A DNA stretch of 64,000 bases from Micromonospora sp. H61 (GTDB taxonomy: Bacteria > Actinomycetota > Actinomycetes > Mycobacteriales > Micromonosporaceae): assembly GCF_018070325.1 (NCBI RefSeq), contig NZ_JAGPXY010000002.1, forward strand, positions 186,001 to 250,000. Reading direction: 5' to 3'. Of this stretch, positions 20,526 to 30,377 are shown piece by piece (the first letter of the stretch is position 1; the number at the start of each line of letters is the position of its first letter). A program made the position numbers and the translations under genes. A model generated the notes under the pieces. The model was not told the origin of the DNA and made no database searches. It saw only the letters and a list, made by a program, of their open reading frames with translations.

Positions 20526-22223
20526 GTGCTGAGCAAGCGCTTCACCGCCCGTACGGTCGCGACCGCGGCTGTGCTGGCACTTACGGCTACGGGGTTGGGT
20601 GTGCCGGCCAACGCCGGGCCGAGCAACTCCCGGACCTTCACCGTCGTCGCCGAGGATGGCGTCGCCACCGACACGGCTGTCGCCGCGATCCGGGCAGCCG
20701 GCGGCACTGTGGTGTCCCGGTCCGATGAGGTCGGCATGTTCCAGGTCAGCAGCGATCGGGCCGACTTCGCGGCCAGGGCGACCGCGGCCCCGACGCTGAT
20801 CGGCGCCGCCGAGCAGAAGGCCATCGGTCGCAAGCCGAAGCTGGACCGGGTCGAGCAGGAGCACCTGCTGGCCGCCGCCGGTGCTCGTGCCGGTGCTGCC
20901 GGTGCTGCGAAGAAGGGTGCCAAGCTCGATCCGCTCGATGACAAGCTCTGGGGCCTGGAGATGATCCGGGCCGACAAGGCCCGCAAGATCGAGCCGGGCG
21001 ACCGTCGGGTGACCGTCGGCGTACTGGACACCGGCGTCGACGCCAGCAACCCGGACATCGCGCCGAACTTCAACTGGTCGCTGTCGCGCAACTTCGCGCC
21101 CGACCTGGTCGATGTGGACGGCCCCTGCGAGGTGCCGAGCTGCCTCGACCCGGTCGGCACCGACGACGGCGGGCACGGCACCCACGTGGCCGGCACCATC
21201 GGCGCCGCAGCCAACGGCTTCGGTCTCTCCGGCGTCGCCCCGAACGTCTCGCTGGTCGAACTCAAGGGTGGCCAGGACTCCGGCTACTTCTTCCTCGACC
21301 CGGTCGTCAACGCCCTGGTCCACGCCGGCCGGTCCGGGATCGACGTGGTCAACATGTCGTTCTATGTCGACCCGTGGCTCTACAACTGCACCGCCAACCC
21401 GGCCGACTCCCCCGAGGACCAGGCCGAGCAGCGGGCCATCATCAAGGCGATGAAGCGGGCGCTGGTCTTCGCGCACAACAAGGGCGTGACCCTCGTCGGT
21501 GCGCTCGGCAACAACAACGAGGACCTGGGTGCACCGCGCACCGACGTCAGCAGCCCCGACTACGGTGCCGACCCGTACCCCCGACCGATCGACAACGAGA
21601 GCTGCTGGGACCTCCCCACCGAGGGCCCGCACGTGATCGGCGTGTCGTCGGTTGGCCCGTCCGGCAAGAAGTCGGACTTCTCCAACTACGGCACCGAGCA
21701 GATCTCGGTCGCCGCGCCGGGAGGCTGGTTCCGGGACGGCTTCGGCACCGACACCTTCCGTACCGACGCCAACATGATCCTTTCCACGTACCCGAAGCAC
21801 GTGCTTCAGGAGGAAGAATCGGTCGATGCCGACGGCAACATCGTCCCCGGCTTCGAGAACTCGGTCTTCAAGCAGTGCAAGGCCAACGGTGAGTGCGGCT
21901 ACTACACGTACCTCCAGGGCACTTCGATGGCGTCCCCGCACGCCGCCGGTGTCGCCGCGCTGATCGTCAGCCGGCACGGCAAGGCGCAGGGTCGGACTGG
22001 CTTCGGGATGTCGCCGGACCAGGTCGAGCAGCACCTCTACCGCACGGCCGCCGAGCACGCGTGCCCGGAGCCGCGCCTCCAGCAGTACCGCAACGAGGGC
22101 CGGGACGAGACCTACGACGCGTACTGCGCCGGTGGGGTCAACTTCAACGGCTTCTACGGCTACGGGATCGTCGACGCCTACGCGGCGGTGAAGACCCCGC
22201 TCAAGCCGAACGCCCGCCCGTAA
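20526..22223 (+). CDS. Secreted S8 family (subtilisin-like) serine peptidase
   Basis: 565 residues. Signal peptide (TVATAAVLALTATGLGVPAN), an N-terminal inhibitor-like propeptide of about 100 residues, then the catalytic domain with D in VTVGVLDTGVD, H in GHGTHVAGT and S in GTSMASPHAAG. Secreted as a zymogen, it should digest extracellular protein. GTG at 20526 follows GAGAGGA; the overlapping ATG at 20524 leads to an immediate stop. It stands alone, with a strong terminator behind it. Confidence 0.93.
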   Translation: MLSKRFTARTVATAAVLALTATGLGVPANAGPSNSRTFTVVAEDGVATDTAVAAIRAAGGTVVSRSDEVGMFQVSSDRADFAARATAAPTLIGAAEQKAIGRKPKLDRVEQEHLLAAAGARAGAAGAAKKGAKLDPLDDKLWGLEMIRADKARKIEPGDRRVTVGVLDTGVDASNPDIAPNFNWSLSRNFAPDLVDVDGPCEVPSCLDPVGTDDGGHGTHVAGTIGAAANGFGLSGVAPNVSLVELKGGQDSGYFFLDPVVNALVHAGRSGIDVVNMSFYVDPWLYNCTANPADSPEDQAEQRAIIKAMKRALVFAHNKGVTLVGALGNNNEDLGAPRTDVSSPDYGADPYPRPIDNESCWDLPTEGPHVIGVSSVGPSGKKSDFSNYGTEQISVAAPGGWFRDGFGTDTFRTDANMILSTYPKHVLQEEESVDADGNIVPGFENSVFKQCKANGECGYYTYLQGTSMASPHAAGVAALIVSRHGKAQGRTGFGMSPDQVEQHLYRTAAEHACPEPRLQQYRNEGRDETYDAYCAGGVNFNGFYGYGIVDAYAAVKTPLKPNARP

Positions 22224-22265
22224 CGCACATCGCATTGCGGTGGCCCAACCGCCACCGTTCTCCGG

Positions 22266-22294
22266 GGCCCGGTCGACCTGTCGTCGACCGGGCC
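22266..22294 (+). terminator. Hairpin terminator after the S8 peptidase
   Basis: GGCCCGGTCGAC (22266-22277) pairs perfectly with GTCGACCGGGCC (22283-22294) around a 5-nt loop, 43 nt after the stop codon. Confidence 0.8.
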
Positions 22295-22343
22295 TCGGCT
22301 CGTCCAGGCATGTCGTCACCGGCCGTCGCCCGGCGCCAGTCAT

Positions 22344-22418
22344 GATCGACTCGATTTCCTTGAATGCCCCGTGTTGGTGCCTGAACGATGGCGCGGTTTC
22401 CAGGAACCCGAGTTGATC
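22344..22418. repeat. 75-nt imperfect inverted-repeat element
   Basis: The ends GATCGACTCGATTTCCTTGAA and (inverted) GATCAACTCGGGTTCCTGGAA match at 16 of 21 positions. It is less GC-rich than its surroundings and lies between two convergent gene ends, so it may be a mobile palindrome or a weak bidirectional terminator. Confidence 0.45.
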
Positions 22419-22422
22419 CCGG

Positions 22423-23529
22423 TCATCTGGACGATCCCTGTCGCAAGCCGCGGCTGACCAGCGCCTCGCGTACCTCTCGAAGCACCGCCGGGAACTCGCC
22501 GTGCAGCCGGCGGCTGGTCACGTGCAGTACCAGCCAACCCGCGCCGACCAGCTGATTCAGCCGGCGGCGGTGTCGGTGCAGCTGCTCTACGTCGAGGTGC
22601 CACTTCCCGTCGTACTCCACCGCCACCCGATATTGCGGCCAGGCCAGATCGGGGTGCAGAACAACGCCGGTGGGCAGGCGTACCGGATGGTGAACCGCTG
22701 GGCAGGGCAGCCCACCCAGCACCAACCGCACGCGTAGGTGTGACTCCGGCGGAGACTCGGCTCCGCCGTCGGCCAGATCGAACACCCAGCGCGCTCGTCG
22801 CGCACCCGGCCGGTCAGCATTGCGGGCAGCCACGGCAGCCAGTGTCTCGCGATCGACCAGCCCCTGCCCGAGCAGCGAATCGACGATCGCTACCGCCCGG
22901 ACCGGTTCGAGCCAGACGGCCGTCTCCCAGGCGGCCCGTCCGGGGTCGGATCGGGGGATTGGGAGGTCTTGCTCCCTGGACCTGGGCGGGCCGGCCGCCG
23001 CCCACCGATCATCTCGACCGCCCACCACCATGCCCGCCGCTCCGATGGACACCGCGGCCGGGTGCCGTGCTGGGCGTTGGGACATTCCGCCGGCAGGTGG
23101 GCGGCCCACTCCAGTAGGTCGCGTTGCATCACGTGGACTTCCAGCGCTCGACGGTCGGCCTGCGTCCGGCGGTCGGAGCGGGGTGATGGCGTTGACGTGC
23201 ACGCGAAGGCCGCGCTGTGGGCCGATCCGCAGCGGTCGCGGCACGAGGACGTGCACATCGTCGGTAAAGCTCGCGGCGTGCTGGACGCCGTGCAGGTAGG
23301 CGGCCGACGGGCCGCCGACCACCACGCCGGGTGGGAGCCGAAGGAGGGCGGCGCGACACGCGAGGGCGTGATCATGGCCCAGCCGTGAGTCGGCGTAGAT
23401 GTCGTGGCGCAACCGCACCCAGGCGGAGTTGCGCAACTGATGTTCGGTGAGCAGGCCGTCCCGGACAGCGTCGGAGCCGCGGAAGACCTGCCAGGCCAGG
23501 GCATCGGGGCGATGCGGACGTGGGGGCAT
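22423..23529 (-). CDS. AbiEi-antitoxin-like / DUF559 endonuclease-fold protein
   Basis: 368 residues from the ATG at 23529. N-terminal winged-helix region (RGSDAVRDGLLTEHQLRNSA, WVRLRHDIYADSR) as in AbiEi-type proteins; C-terminal restriction-endonuclease-like fold with YRVAVEYDGKWHL and RRLNQLVGAGWLVLHVTSRR as in DUF559. Proteins of this plan are common and multicopy in Micromonospora; their job is unknown. Between VHVNAITP and DPGRAAWETAVW there is a low-complexity stretch of about 70 residues that looks longer than normal for the family. Confidence 0.7.
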   Translation of the reverse strand: MPPRPHRPDALAWQVFRGSDAVRDGLLTEHQLRNSAWVRLRHDIYADSRLGHDHALACRAALLRLPPGVVVGGPSAAYLHGVQHAASFTDDVHVLVPRPLRIGPQRGLRVHVNAITPLRPPDAGRPSSAGSPRDATRPTGVGRPPAGGMSQRPARHPAAVSIGAAGMVVGGRDDRWAAAGPPRSREQDLPIPRSDPGRAAWETAVWLEPVRAVAIVDSLLGQGLVDRETLAAVAARNADRPGARRARWVFDLADGGAESPPESHLRVRLVLGGLPCPAVHHPVRLPTGVVLHPDLAWPQYRVAVEYDGKWHLDVEQLHRHRRRLNQLVGAGWLVLHVTSRRLHGEFPAVLREVREALVSRGLRQGSSR

Positions 23530-23682
23530 GCCGGCAGCCTGCCGACCACCGACTGGCCACCGGAACCCCTGTGGACAACCCGGCCCGCGCATGCCGCCGG
23601 ACCTGTGGACAACCATGAATCCGCCGGCCGATCGTGCTATGGGGCGCGAGGCGGGGCGGGAGGTGGGGCGCGGCGGTCGGGG

Positions 23683-24393
23683 TCAGCTGAGGGCGGTGGA
23701 GATGGCTCGGGCGGCGGCCAGCACCTGGGGGCCGATGGTGTCGACGTCCAGCGGGGCGAGCGCGACCACGCCGACGCTGGCCTCCAGGCCGGGTACGCCG
23801 AGCACCGGTGCCGCCACCCCGTACGCCCCGGCCTGCAACTCCCCGCTGCTACTCACCGGCTCGGCCGCCCCGGCCCGACCGGCCAGGATCGCCCGGCCGG
23901 CCGCGCCCCGGTCCAGTGGATGCCGTGCCCCGGACCGGTAGGCGACGTGGAACGACGTCCAGCTCGGCTCGACCACGGCCAGGGCGACGCCCTCGCCACC
24001 TTCGACGACGGTCAGGTGTGCGGTCGCGCCGGCCTGCTCGGCGAGGCGGCGTAGCGCGGGCAGCGCACCCTCGGCGAGCAGCGGCTGGGCCCGCCGGGCC
24101 AGGTGCAGCAACCCGGCACCGAGGCGCAGCCGACCGTCTCCGTCGCGACGCAGCATGCCGTGCCCGGTCAGCGCACTGACCAGTCGGTAGACGGCGGCCC
24201 GGCCGACGCCGAGCCGATTCGCGGCCTCGGTGACGGTCAGACCGCCAGAGGCGTCGGCGACCAGGTGCAGCAGCCGCAACCCCCGGTCCAGCGTCTGCGA
24301 CGTCTCGGCGGGGGTGGTGGGCTTGGCTGGCGGGTCACCGGAGCCACCGGAGCGTGCGGTCGCATCCACGCCTGGCAGCGTACGACCCGGCAC
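23683..24393 (-). CDS. IclR-family transcriptional regulator
   Basis: 236 residues from a GTG at 24393; a GTG at 24369 is also possible. Winged HTH (LLHLVADASGGLTVTEAANR, then AAVYRLVSALTGHGMLRRDG) followed by an IclR effector-binding domain (ATAHLTVVEGGEGVALAVVE). The target is unclear: the neighbours are housekeeping (cysS) and a DUF559 gene. It is divergent from cysS with only 39 nt between starts, so the promoters overlap. Confidence 0.82.
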   Translation of the reverse strand: MPGRTLPGVDATARSGGSGDPPAKPTTPAETSQTLDRGLRLLHLVADASGGLTVTEAANRLGVGRAAVYRLVSALTGHGMLRRDGDGRLRLGAGLLHLARRAQPLLAEGALPALRRLAEQAGATAHLTVVEGGEGVALAVVEPSWTSFHVAYRSGARHPLDRGAAGRAILAGRAGAAEPVSSSGELQAGAYGVAAPVLGVPGLEASVGVVALAPLDVDTIGPQVLAAARAISTALS

Positions 24394-24420
24394 CGGCGGA
24401 CCCGGACAGGCACGGACAGC

Positions 24421-24426
24421 TACCCT
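24421..24426 (+). promoter_or_regulatory. Leaderless-type -10 box of cysS
   Basis: TACCCT lies 6 nt before the GTG start at 24433, with no ribosome-binding site. Confidence 0.55.
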
Positions 24427-24432
24427 TGTACG

Positions 24433-25848
24433 GTGACGCTACGCCTGTATGACACCGCCACCCGATCGGTGCGGGACTTCGTCCCGCGGGAAGCCGGCAA
24501 GGTGGGGGTCTACCTGTGTGGTCTCACCCTTCAGGCCCCGCCGCACATCGGTCACCTTCGCTCCGGCGTCAACTATGACGTCCTGCGTCGTTGGCTGTTG
24601 GCCGCCGGCTACGAGGTCACCTTCATTCGCAATCTGACCGACATCGACGACAAGATCCTGGTCAAGGCGGGCGAGCAGGGTCGTCCGTTCTGGTCGATCG
24701 CGTACGCCAACGAGTTGCTGCTCGCCGAGTCGTACCGGTCGTTGAACGTGCTGGCGCCCAGCTACGAGCCGCGCGCCACCGGGCACATCCCCGAGATGCA
24801 TGAGCTGATCACGAAGTTGATCGCCGACGGGCACGCGTACCCGGCGAGTGACGGCTCCGGCGACGTCTACTTCGACGTGGCGTCCTGGCCGGCGTACGGG
24901 TCGCTGTCGGGCCAGTCTCCGGATGCCATGCAGTCCGCCGGGGACGCCCCGGACCGGGGCAAGCGGGATCCGCGCGACTTCGCGCTGTGGAAGGGTGCCA
25001 AACCGGACGAGCCGGCGGACGCCTACTGGCCTTCGCCGTGGGGGCTGGGCCGTCCGGGCTGGCACATCGAGTGCTCGGCGATGTGCTGGCGCTATCTCGG
25101 CCCGGAGTTCGACATCCACGGCGGTGGCCTGGATCTGACGTTCCCGCACCACGAGAACGAGATCGCCCAGTCCCAGGCGGCCGGGTTGCCGTTCGCCCGC
25201 TACTGGGTGCACCACGGCCTGCTGAGCATCGGCGGAGCCAAGATGGGCAAGTCCGCCGGCAACGCGCTGGGCCTGGCGTACGTGGACTCGCTCGGAGTGC
25301 GGCCGGTGGAGCTGCGCTACTACTACGCCGCCGCGCACTACCGCTCGGTGATCGACTACTCGGAGGATTCGCTGCGCGACGCGGCCACCGCGTACCGGCG
25401 GATCGAAGGTTTCGTGCAGCGGGCCGCCGAGCGGGTCGGCGCCGGGCAGCTCGGTGAGCTGCCCGCCGGGTTCGTCGCGGCGATGGACGACGACCTCAAC
25501 ACGTCCGCCGCGCTGGCCGTGCTGCAACAGCACATTCGGGACGGCAACACCGCGCTGAGCGTCGGCGATGATGTGACCGTCCGCACCACGCTGGCCGTGG
25601 TGCGGGCAATGCTGGATATTCTCGGGATCGACCCCCTCGACCCGGCCTGGACCGGTGGCGGCCGATCGGACGACCTTCGTGCCGTGGTGGACTCCCTGAT
25701 CGCGCTGGCCCTGGAGCAGCGCGCGCAGGCGCGGGGCCGCAAGGACTGGACCGCCGCGGACGCCGTGCGTGACCAGCTCAAGCTGGCCGGCGTGGTGGTC
25801 GAGGACACCCCCCAGGGCCCCCGTTGGACTATTGGAGAGCAGGACTGA
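24433..25848 (+). CDS. cysS: Cysteinyl-tRNA synthetase
   Basis: 471 residues, class I synthetase charging tRNA-Cys. Zinc/active-site motif [15 protein letters not shown] with HIGH at 38-41, further zinc ligands in [10 protein letters not shown] and FPHHENE, and the KMSKS-type loop KMGKSAGN at 270-277. The mycothiol ligase MshC is a relative, but full length, the C-terminal extension and the classic cysS-rlmB gene order favour CysS. Stop and the next ATG overlap in TGATG. Confidence 0.93.
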   Translation: MTLRLYDTATRSVRDFVPREAGKVGVYLCGLTLQAPPHIGHLRSGVNYDVLRRWLLAAGYEVTFIRNLTDIDDKILVKAGEQGRPFWSIAYANELLLAESYRSLNVLAPSYEPRATGHIPEMHELITKLIADGHAYPASDGSGDVYFDVASWPAYGSLSGQSPDAMQSAGDAPDRGKRDPRDFALWKGAKPDEPADAYWPSPWGLGRPGWHIECSAMCWRYLGPEFDIHGGGLDLTFPHHENEIAQSQAAGLPFARYWVHHGLLSIGGAKMGKSAGNALGLAYVDSLGVRPVELRYYYAAAHYRSVIDYSEDSLRDAATAYRRIEGFVQRAAERVGAGQLGELPAGFVAAMDDDLNTSAALAVLQQHIRDGNTALSVGDDVTVRTTLAVVRAMLDILGIDPLDPAWTGGGRSDDLRAVVDSLIALALEQRAQARGRKDWTAADAVRDQLKLAGVVVEDTPQGPRWTIGEQD

Positions 25849-26981
25849 TGGCCGGCAACTCGCAGCGCCGTGGCCGGCGACTGACGTCGAAGGCAGGCGC
25901 CCCCAAGGGCACCGGCGGCAAGAACAAGGATTCGTTGGCCGGGCGGGGTCGCACCCTGCCCGCGGACGAGCGGCCGTGGCACAAGGGCTACTCGGGCACC
26001 GAGAAGCTGCCCCAGCGCACCGCCTGGAAGCAGGACAAGGAGCGCCGCGCCGCGGCCGAGGAGGGGCGCGCCCCCAAGATCGGTCAGCCCGGCAGCAAGG
26101 ACACCACCTGGGGCCGGGGTGGCGGTCGGGGCGTACCGGTCGGCCGGGGTGCCGCCACCGGCGGACGGGGCGGCAAGCCCAGCGGCCGGTCCGGCCCCCG
26201 GGTCACGCCGGGGCGTAAGTCCAACCCGTCCAAGGACACCCCGGAGCTGCTTGTCGGGCGTAACCCGGTGCTGGAGGCGCTGCGCGCCAACGTGCCGGCG
26301 ACGGCGCTCTACACGGCCCAGGGCATCGACATGGACGACCGGATCAACGAGATCATCCGGACCGCCGCCGACCGGGGCATCGCCAACCTGGAGATCAGCC
26401 GCGCCGAGTTGGACCGGATGACCGGCGGGGTGCTGCACCAGGGCGTCGGCTTGCAGGTGCCGCCCTTCGCGTACCAGCCGTTCGAGGACATGGTCGCCGC
26501 TGCCCTGGAGCAGCAGGCCCCGCTGCTGGTCGCGCTGGACGGTGTCACCGACCCGCGCAACCTGGGCGCCGTGATCCGGTCGGCTGCCGCGTTCGGTGCG
26601 CAGGGTGTCTTCGTACCCGAGCGTCGTGCCGCCGGGATCACCGCGACCGCCTGGCGGACCAGTGCCGGCGCGGCCGCGCGGGTGCCGGTCGCACAGGTGA
26701 CCAACCTGACCCGGTCGCTGAAGGCGTGCCGCGACGCCGGCTTCATGGTCGTCGGCCTGGATGCCGACGGCGACACCGACCTCTACAACCTGGAGGCCGC
26801 TGTCGGTCCGCTGGTGGTGGTGGTCGGTTCCGAGGGGCGCGGTCTTTCCCGCCTGGTCGGGGAGACCTGCGACCTGACCGTCAGCATCCCGATGATCTCC
26901 GAGGTCGAGTCGCTCAACGCCAGCGTGGCGGCGGCGGTCGCCCTGGCCGAGGTCGCCCGCCGGCGCTCCGTCGAGCTGTAG
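25848..26981 (+). CDS. rlmB: 23S rRNA (guanosine-2'-O-)-methyltransferase RlmB-like
   Basis: 377 residues. The N-terminal 130 are basic and glycine-rich, probably RNA-binding and disordered, as usual in actinomycete members. Then a substrate-binding domain (LLVGRNPVLEALRANVPATA) and the SPOUT methyltransferase with its knot motifs NLGAVIRSAAAFGAQG, VVVVGSEGRGLSRL and IPMISEVESLNASVAAAVAL. It 2'-O-methylates a guanosine of 23S rRNA. It is coupled to cysS by a 1-nt overlap. Confidence 0.92.
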   Translation: MAGNSQRRGRRLTSKAGAPKGTGGKNKDSLAGRGRTLPADERPWHKGYSGTEKLPQRTAWKQDKERRAAAEEGRAPKIGQPGSKDTTWGRGGGRGVPVGRGAATGGRGGKPSGRSGPRVTPGRKSNPSKDTPELLVGRNPVLEALRANVPATALYTAQGIDMDDRINEIIRTAADRGIANLEISRAELDRMTGGVLHQGVGLQVPPFAYQPFEDMVAAALEQQAPLLVALDGVTDPRNLGAVIRSAAAFGAQGVFVPERRAAGITATAWRTSAGAAARVPVAQVTNLTRSLKACRDAGFMVVGLDADGDTDLYNLEAAVGPLVVVVGSEGRGLSRLVGETCDLTVSIPMISEVESLNASVAAAVALAEVARRRSVEL

Positions 26982-26992
26982 CGCACGTCGAA

Positions 26993-27031
26993 CGAAGGCC
27001 CCCTCCCGCCGAGCGCGGGAGGGGGCCTTCG
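26993..27031. terminator. Bidirectional hairpin terminator between rlmB and msiK
   Basis: CGAAGGCCCCCTCCCGC (26993-27009) pairs perfectly over 17 bp with 27015-27031 around a 5-nt loop, between two convergent genes. Confidence 0.9.
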
Positions 27032-27077
27032 TCGTCAGGTGCCCAGGCAGGGTGAGAAGCCAGTTTCGGTACGACGA

Positions 27078-27107
27078 AGGGGCGGCCCGCCGAAGCGGAC
27101 CGCCCCT
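27078..27107 (-). terminator. Second hairpin downstream of msiK
   Basis: AGGGGCGGCCCGC and AGCGGACCGCCCCT form a stem with one mismatch, 18 nt past the msiK stop. Likely the msiK terminator; together with the hairpin at 26993 it doubles the barrier. Confidence 0.7.
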
Positions 27108-27124
27108 GTCGGTACGGCGTTACG

Positions 27125-28216
<1,092 letters not shown>

Positions 28217-28237
28217 GGTGAAGCGCTTCCTTTCACC
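28217..28237 (-). promoter_or_regulatory. Hairpin over the msiK ribosome-binding site
   Basis: In the mRNA GGTGAA and TTCACC flank AGGAAGCGC, placing the GGAAG ribosome-binding site in a small loop directly before ATG. GAAGCGCTTC (28220-28229) is also a perfect palindrome, so the site may be read as RNA structure or as a protein-binding site. Confidence 0.35.
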
Positions 28238-28352
28238 GGCAGGAACGTGCCGGACGATCCGAGTGAAGGAGCAACCGGCACGTGTCCGTGCCGGTTCAGC
28301 GGACGGCGGCGCGGTCGCGGGGGCGCCCGGTCGTCGTCCGTGTCAGTGAACC

Positions 28353-28366
28353 GTAAACGCGTTTAC
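28353..28366. promoter_or_regulatory. LacI-family-type operator palindrome
   Basis: GTAAACGCGTTTAC is a perfect 14-bp palindrome with the central CG typical of LacI/GalR operators. It lies 137 nt upstream of msiK in an otherwise gene-free 340-nt stretch (28217-28556). No LacI-type regulator gene is in the window. Confidence 0.65.
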
Positions 28367-28535
28367 CTGTGCTGCCAAGGCGGGGGCCGCCCAGCCCACC
28401 AGGCGGGCTACGCATTCCGGTCACTCGGGCACGGTCAGACATCAATCGACGCGGTGTCAAACGAGTCTGCGTCGGGTTGTTGACGATTCCCGTGCTCGGG
28501 AGGCATCGCGATCGGGATTACCGGACGTCAGTCGC

Positions 28536-28541
28536 TATGCT
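28536..28541 (+). promoter_or_regulatory. Possible -10 box of the tRNA-Thr gene
   Basis: TATGCT lies 15 nt before the first base of the mature tRNA. No clear -35 box is visible. Confidence 0.4.
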
Positions 28542-28556
28542 GACCTCGACGCACGC

Positions 28557-28633
28557 GCCCCTGTAGCTCAGCTGGCCAGAGCACTCGCCTTGTAAGCGAG
28601 ATGTCGCCGGTTCGATCCCGGCCGGGGGCTCCA
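28557..28633 (+). tRNA. tRNA-Thr (anticodon TGT)
   Basis: 77 nt including an encoded CCA. The acceptor stem GCCCCTG pairs with CGGGGGC (one T-G pair), the anticodon stem CTCGC/GCGAG encloses the loop CTTGTAA with anticodon TGT, and the T-arm is GCCGG-TTCGATC-CCGGC. It reads ACA (and by wobble ACG) threonine codons. Confidence 0.96.
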
Positions 28634-28823
28634 ATTACATCAGACCTATCCGAGCGGCACCGCTCTGCCTCTGCCGCGCCGTCCCCGACGTCCGCGGTGA
28701 GCTGGTCGCGGCAGCAAACAGCCACCGCGGCTGCTCCGGATTGAGCGGCGCGCCACCCGACCGGACGACGCAGTTTCCGGCGCTAACCTGGGGCCGGAGC
28801 AGCGCGGAGCGGGACGGGGGCAG

Positions 28824-29225
28824 ATGAGTCGGGCGGTGGAGGAGTCGAACCGGGCGATGCTGCGCGCCCGGGACGCGATGGACCGGGCGTACGCCGAGCC
28901 TCTGGACATTCCCGCGTTGGCCCGGATCGCGCACGTCTCGCAGGCGCACTTCATCCGTACCTTCCGGGCCACCTTCGGTGAGACCCCGCACCGCTATCTG
29001 CAACGCCGTCGGGTGGAGCGGGCGATGTCGCTGCTGGTGGAGACCAACCGGGACGTGACGGACATCTGCTACGCCGTCGGCTTCGGTAGCCTGGGCACGT
29101 TCAGTCGGACGTTCCGGCAGATCGTCGGGGAGTCGCCCTCGGATTTCCGGCGTCAGCGCTTGGCGCCGGCCAACGTGCCGTCGTGCTTCACCAAAGCCTG
29201 GACCCGACCCAGCAGTTTTGGATAA
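28824..29225 (+). CDS. AraC-family regulator, DNA-binding domain only
   Basis: 133 residues with nothing but the two-helix AraC domain: DIPALARIAHVSQAHFIRTF, TPHRYLQRRRVERAMSLL and VTDICYAVGFGSLGTFSRTF. There is no ligand-binding domain, so activity is probably set by another protein or by level. ATG at 28824 follows GGACGGGGG. TAACCT at 28784-28789 may be its -10 box. The VOC protein gene follows after 35 nt, a common pairing. Confidence 0.87.
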   Translation: MSRAVEESNRAMLRARDAMDRAYAEPLDIPALARIAHVSQAHFIRTFRATFGETPHRYLQRRRVERAMSLLVETNRDVTDICYAVGFGSLGTFSRTFRQIVGESPSDFRRQRLAPANVPSCFTKAWTRPSSFG

Positions 29226-29247
29226 GCCGCAGGTCACGGCCTACCTC

Positions 29248-29253
29248 TAGCGT
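29248..29253 (+). promoter_or_regulatory. Leaderless-type -10 box of the VOC gene
   Basis: TAGCGT lies 7 nt before the ATG at 29261. This gives the VOC gene its own start besides read-through from the AraC gene. Confidence 0.45.
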
Positions 29254-29260
29254 CATGGGC

Positions 29261-29680
29261 ATGACGATGAACGCGATCAGCCGCTCCCAGATCTACGTCC
29301 TCGACCAGGACGCCGCGCTTGACTTCTACGTCAACAAGCTCGGCATGGAGGTCAACACCGACCAGGACCTCGGCTTCATGCGGTGGCTCACTGTCAACCT
29401 GCCCGGCGACCCGGAGCGCGAGATCCTGTTGGAGAAGCCCGGCCCGCCGGCGCTGGACCCGGCCACCGCCGAGCAGGTCCGGGAGCTGCTCACCAAGGGT
29501 GCCCTCGGCGGGTACCTCTTCATGACCACTGACGACGCCCGCAAGACGCACGAGGATCTGGTGGCGAAGGGCGTCGAGATCACCGACGAGCCGACCGAGC
29601 GCCCGTACGGGATCGACTTCGGCATCCGGGACCCGTTCGGCAACCGGATCCGCATCGGCCAGATGTTCCCCGGGGCGTAG
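29261..29680 (+). CDS. VOC (glyoxalase/bleomycin-resistance fold) protein
   Basis: 139 residues from the ATG at 29261; an ATG at 29255 adds two. Single-domain VOC protein: SQIYVLDQDAALDFYVNKLG, WLTVNLPGDPEREILLEKPG and GIDFGIRDPFGNRIRIGQ. Family members are metal-dependent dioxygenases, isomerases or antibiotic-binding proteins acting as dimers. The substrate cannot be told. It sits between the AraC gene and a DUF998 gene in one operon. Confidence 0.87.
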   Translation: MTMNAISRSQIYVLDQDAALDFYVNKLGMEVNTDQDLGFMRWLTVNLPGDPEREILLEKPGPPALDPATAEQVRELLTKGALGGYLFMTTDDARKTHEDLVAKGVEITDEPTERPYGIDFGIRDPFGNRIRIGQMFPGA

Positions 29681-29690
29681 GGGGCGGGCG

Positions 29691-30362
29691 ATGAGCCAGG
29701 CCGCGGCGTTTCCCGTGGTACGACCGACCGCCGTCGGTCGGGACCGCATGCTGTTGATCGGCGGGGTGTTCGCCGGTCCGATCTTCGTCGGCTCGGCGAT
29801 CGCGCAGGCGGCTACCCGGGATGGCTTCGACTTCCGTCGCCACCCGGTCAGCGTCTTGAGCACCGGAGAGCTGGGTTGGATCCAGATCGTCACGTTCCTG
29901 GCCACCGGGGTGCTCTGCGTGCTGGCCGCCCAAGCGCTGCGCCGCCGTACCAGCGAAGGCGGCGGATCGGTCCGGCTGCCCCGACTGCTCGCGCTGTACG
30001 GCCTGGGCCTGGTCGGGGCGGCGATCTTCAGCGCCGACCCGGCCGACGGGTTCCCGGCCGGTACGCCTCGGGGCGCCGGTGAGATCAGTTGGCACGGGGG
30101 CCTGCACTTCCTGGTGGCGGCGGTCGCCTTCGTGTCGCTGATCGTGGCGACAGTGGTGGCAGCCCGTCGGGCCGCACGGCAGGGGGCGCGCGGTCGAGCC
30201 GCGTACAGCCTGGTGACCGGGATGTTCTTCGCGGCGGCCTGGGTGACGCTGATCGTCCGGCCGGCACCGGCCGTGATGGTGGCGTTCGGCCTGGCGGTGA
30301 CGGCCGGCTGGCTGTGGGTGTCGGTCACCTTCGCGCGGGCGGCGTCCGGTCGGGCCGACTGA
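29691..30362 (+). CDS. DUF998 membrane protein
   Basis: 223 residues with six or so hydrophobic helices: LLIGGVFAGPIFVGSAIAQA, GWIQIVTFLATGVLCVLAAQ, LLALYGLGLVGAAIF and others, plus HPVSVLSTGELGW, a DUF998 hallmark. Integral membrane protein of unknown function. It begins 10 nt after the VOC gene with GGGGGCGGGCG ahead of ATG, so it is the last gene of the AraC-VOC operon. Confidence 0.83.
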   Translation: MSQAAAFPVVRPTAVGRDRMLLIGGVFAGPIFVGSAIAQAATRDGFDFRRHPVSVLSTGELGWIQIVTFLATGVLCVLAAQALRRRTSEGGGSVRLPRLLALYGLGLVGAAIFSADPADGFPAGTPRGAGEISWHGGLHFLVAAVAFVSLIVATVVAARRAARQGARGRAAYSLVTGMFFAAAWVTLIVRPAPAVMVAFGLAVTAGWLWVSVTFARAASGRAD

Positions 30363-30377
30363 GCCGACGGCCGCAGG

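Noticed and set aside
22890..23612. Alternative reading frame in the middle of the AbiEi-like/DUF559 gene
   Set aside because: It joins no recognisable family sequence at its ends; the chosen frame keeps both family blocks.
24433..25848. Mycothiol ligase MshC instead of cysteinyl-tRNA synthetase
   Set aside because: Full C-terminal extension, and linkage to rlmB, favour CysS, although MshC is a close relative.
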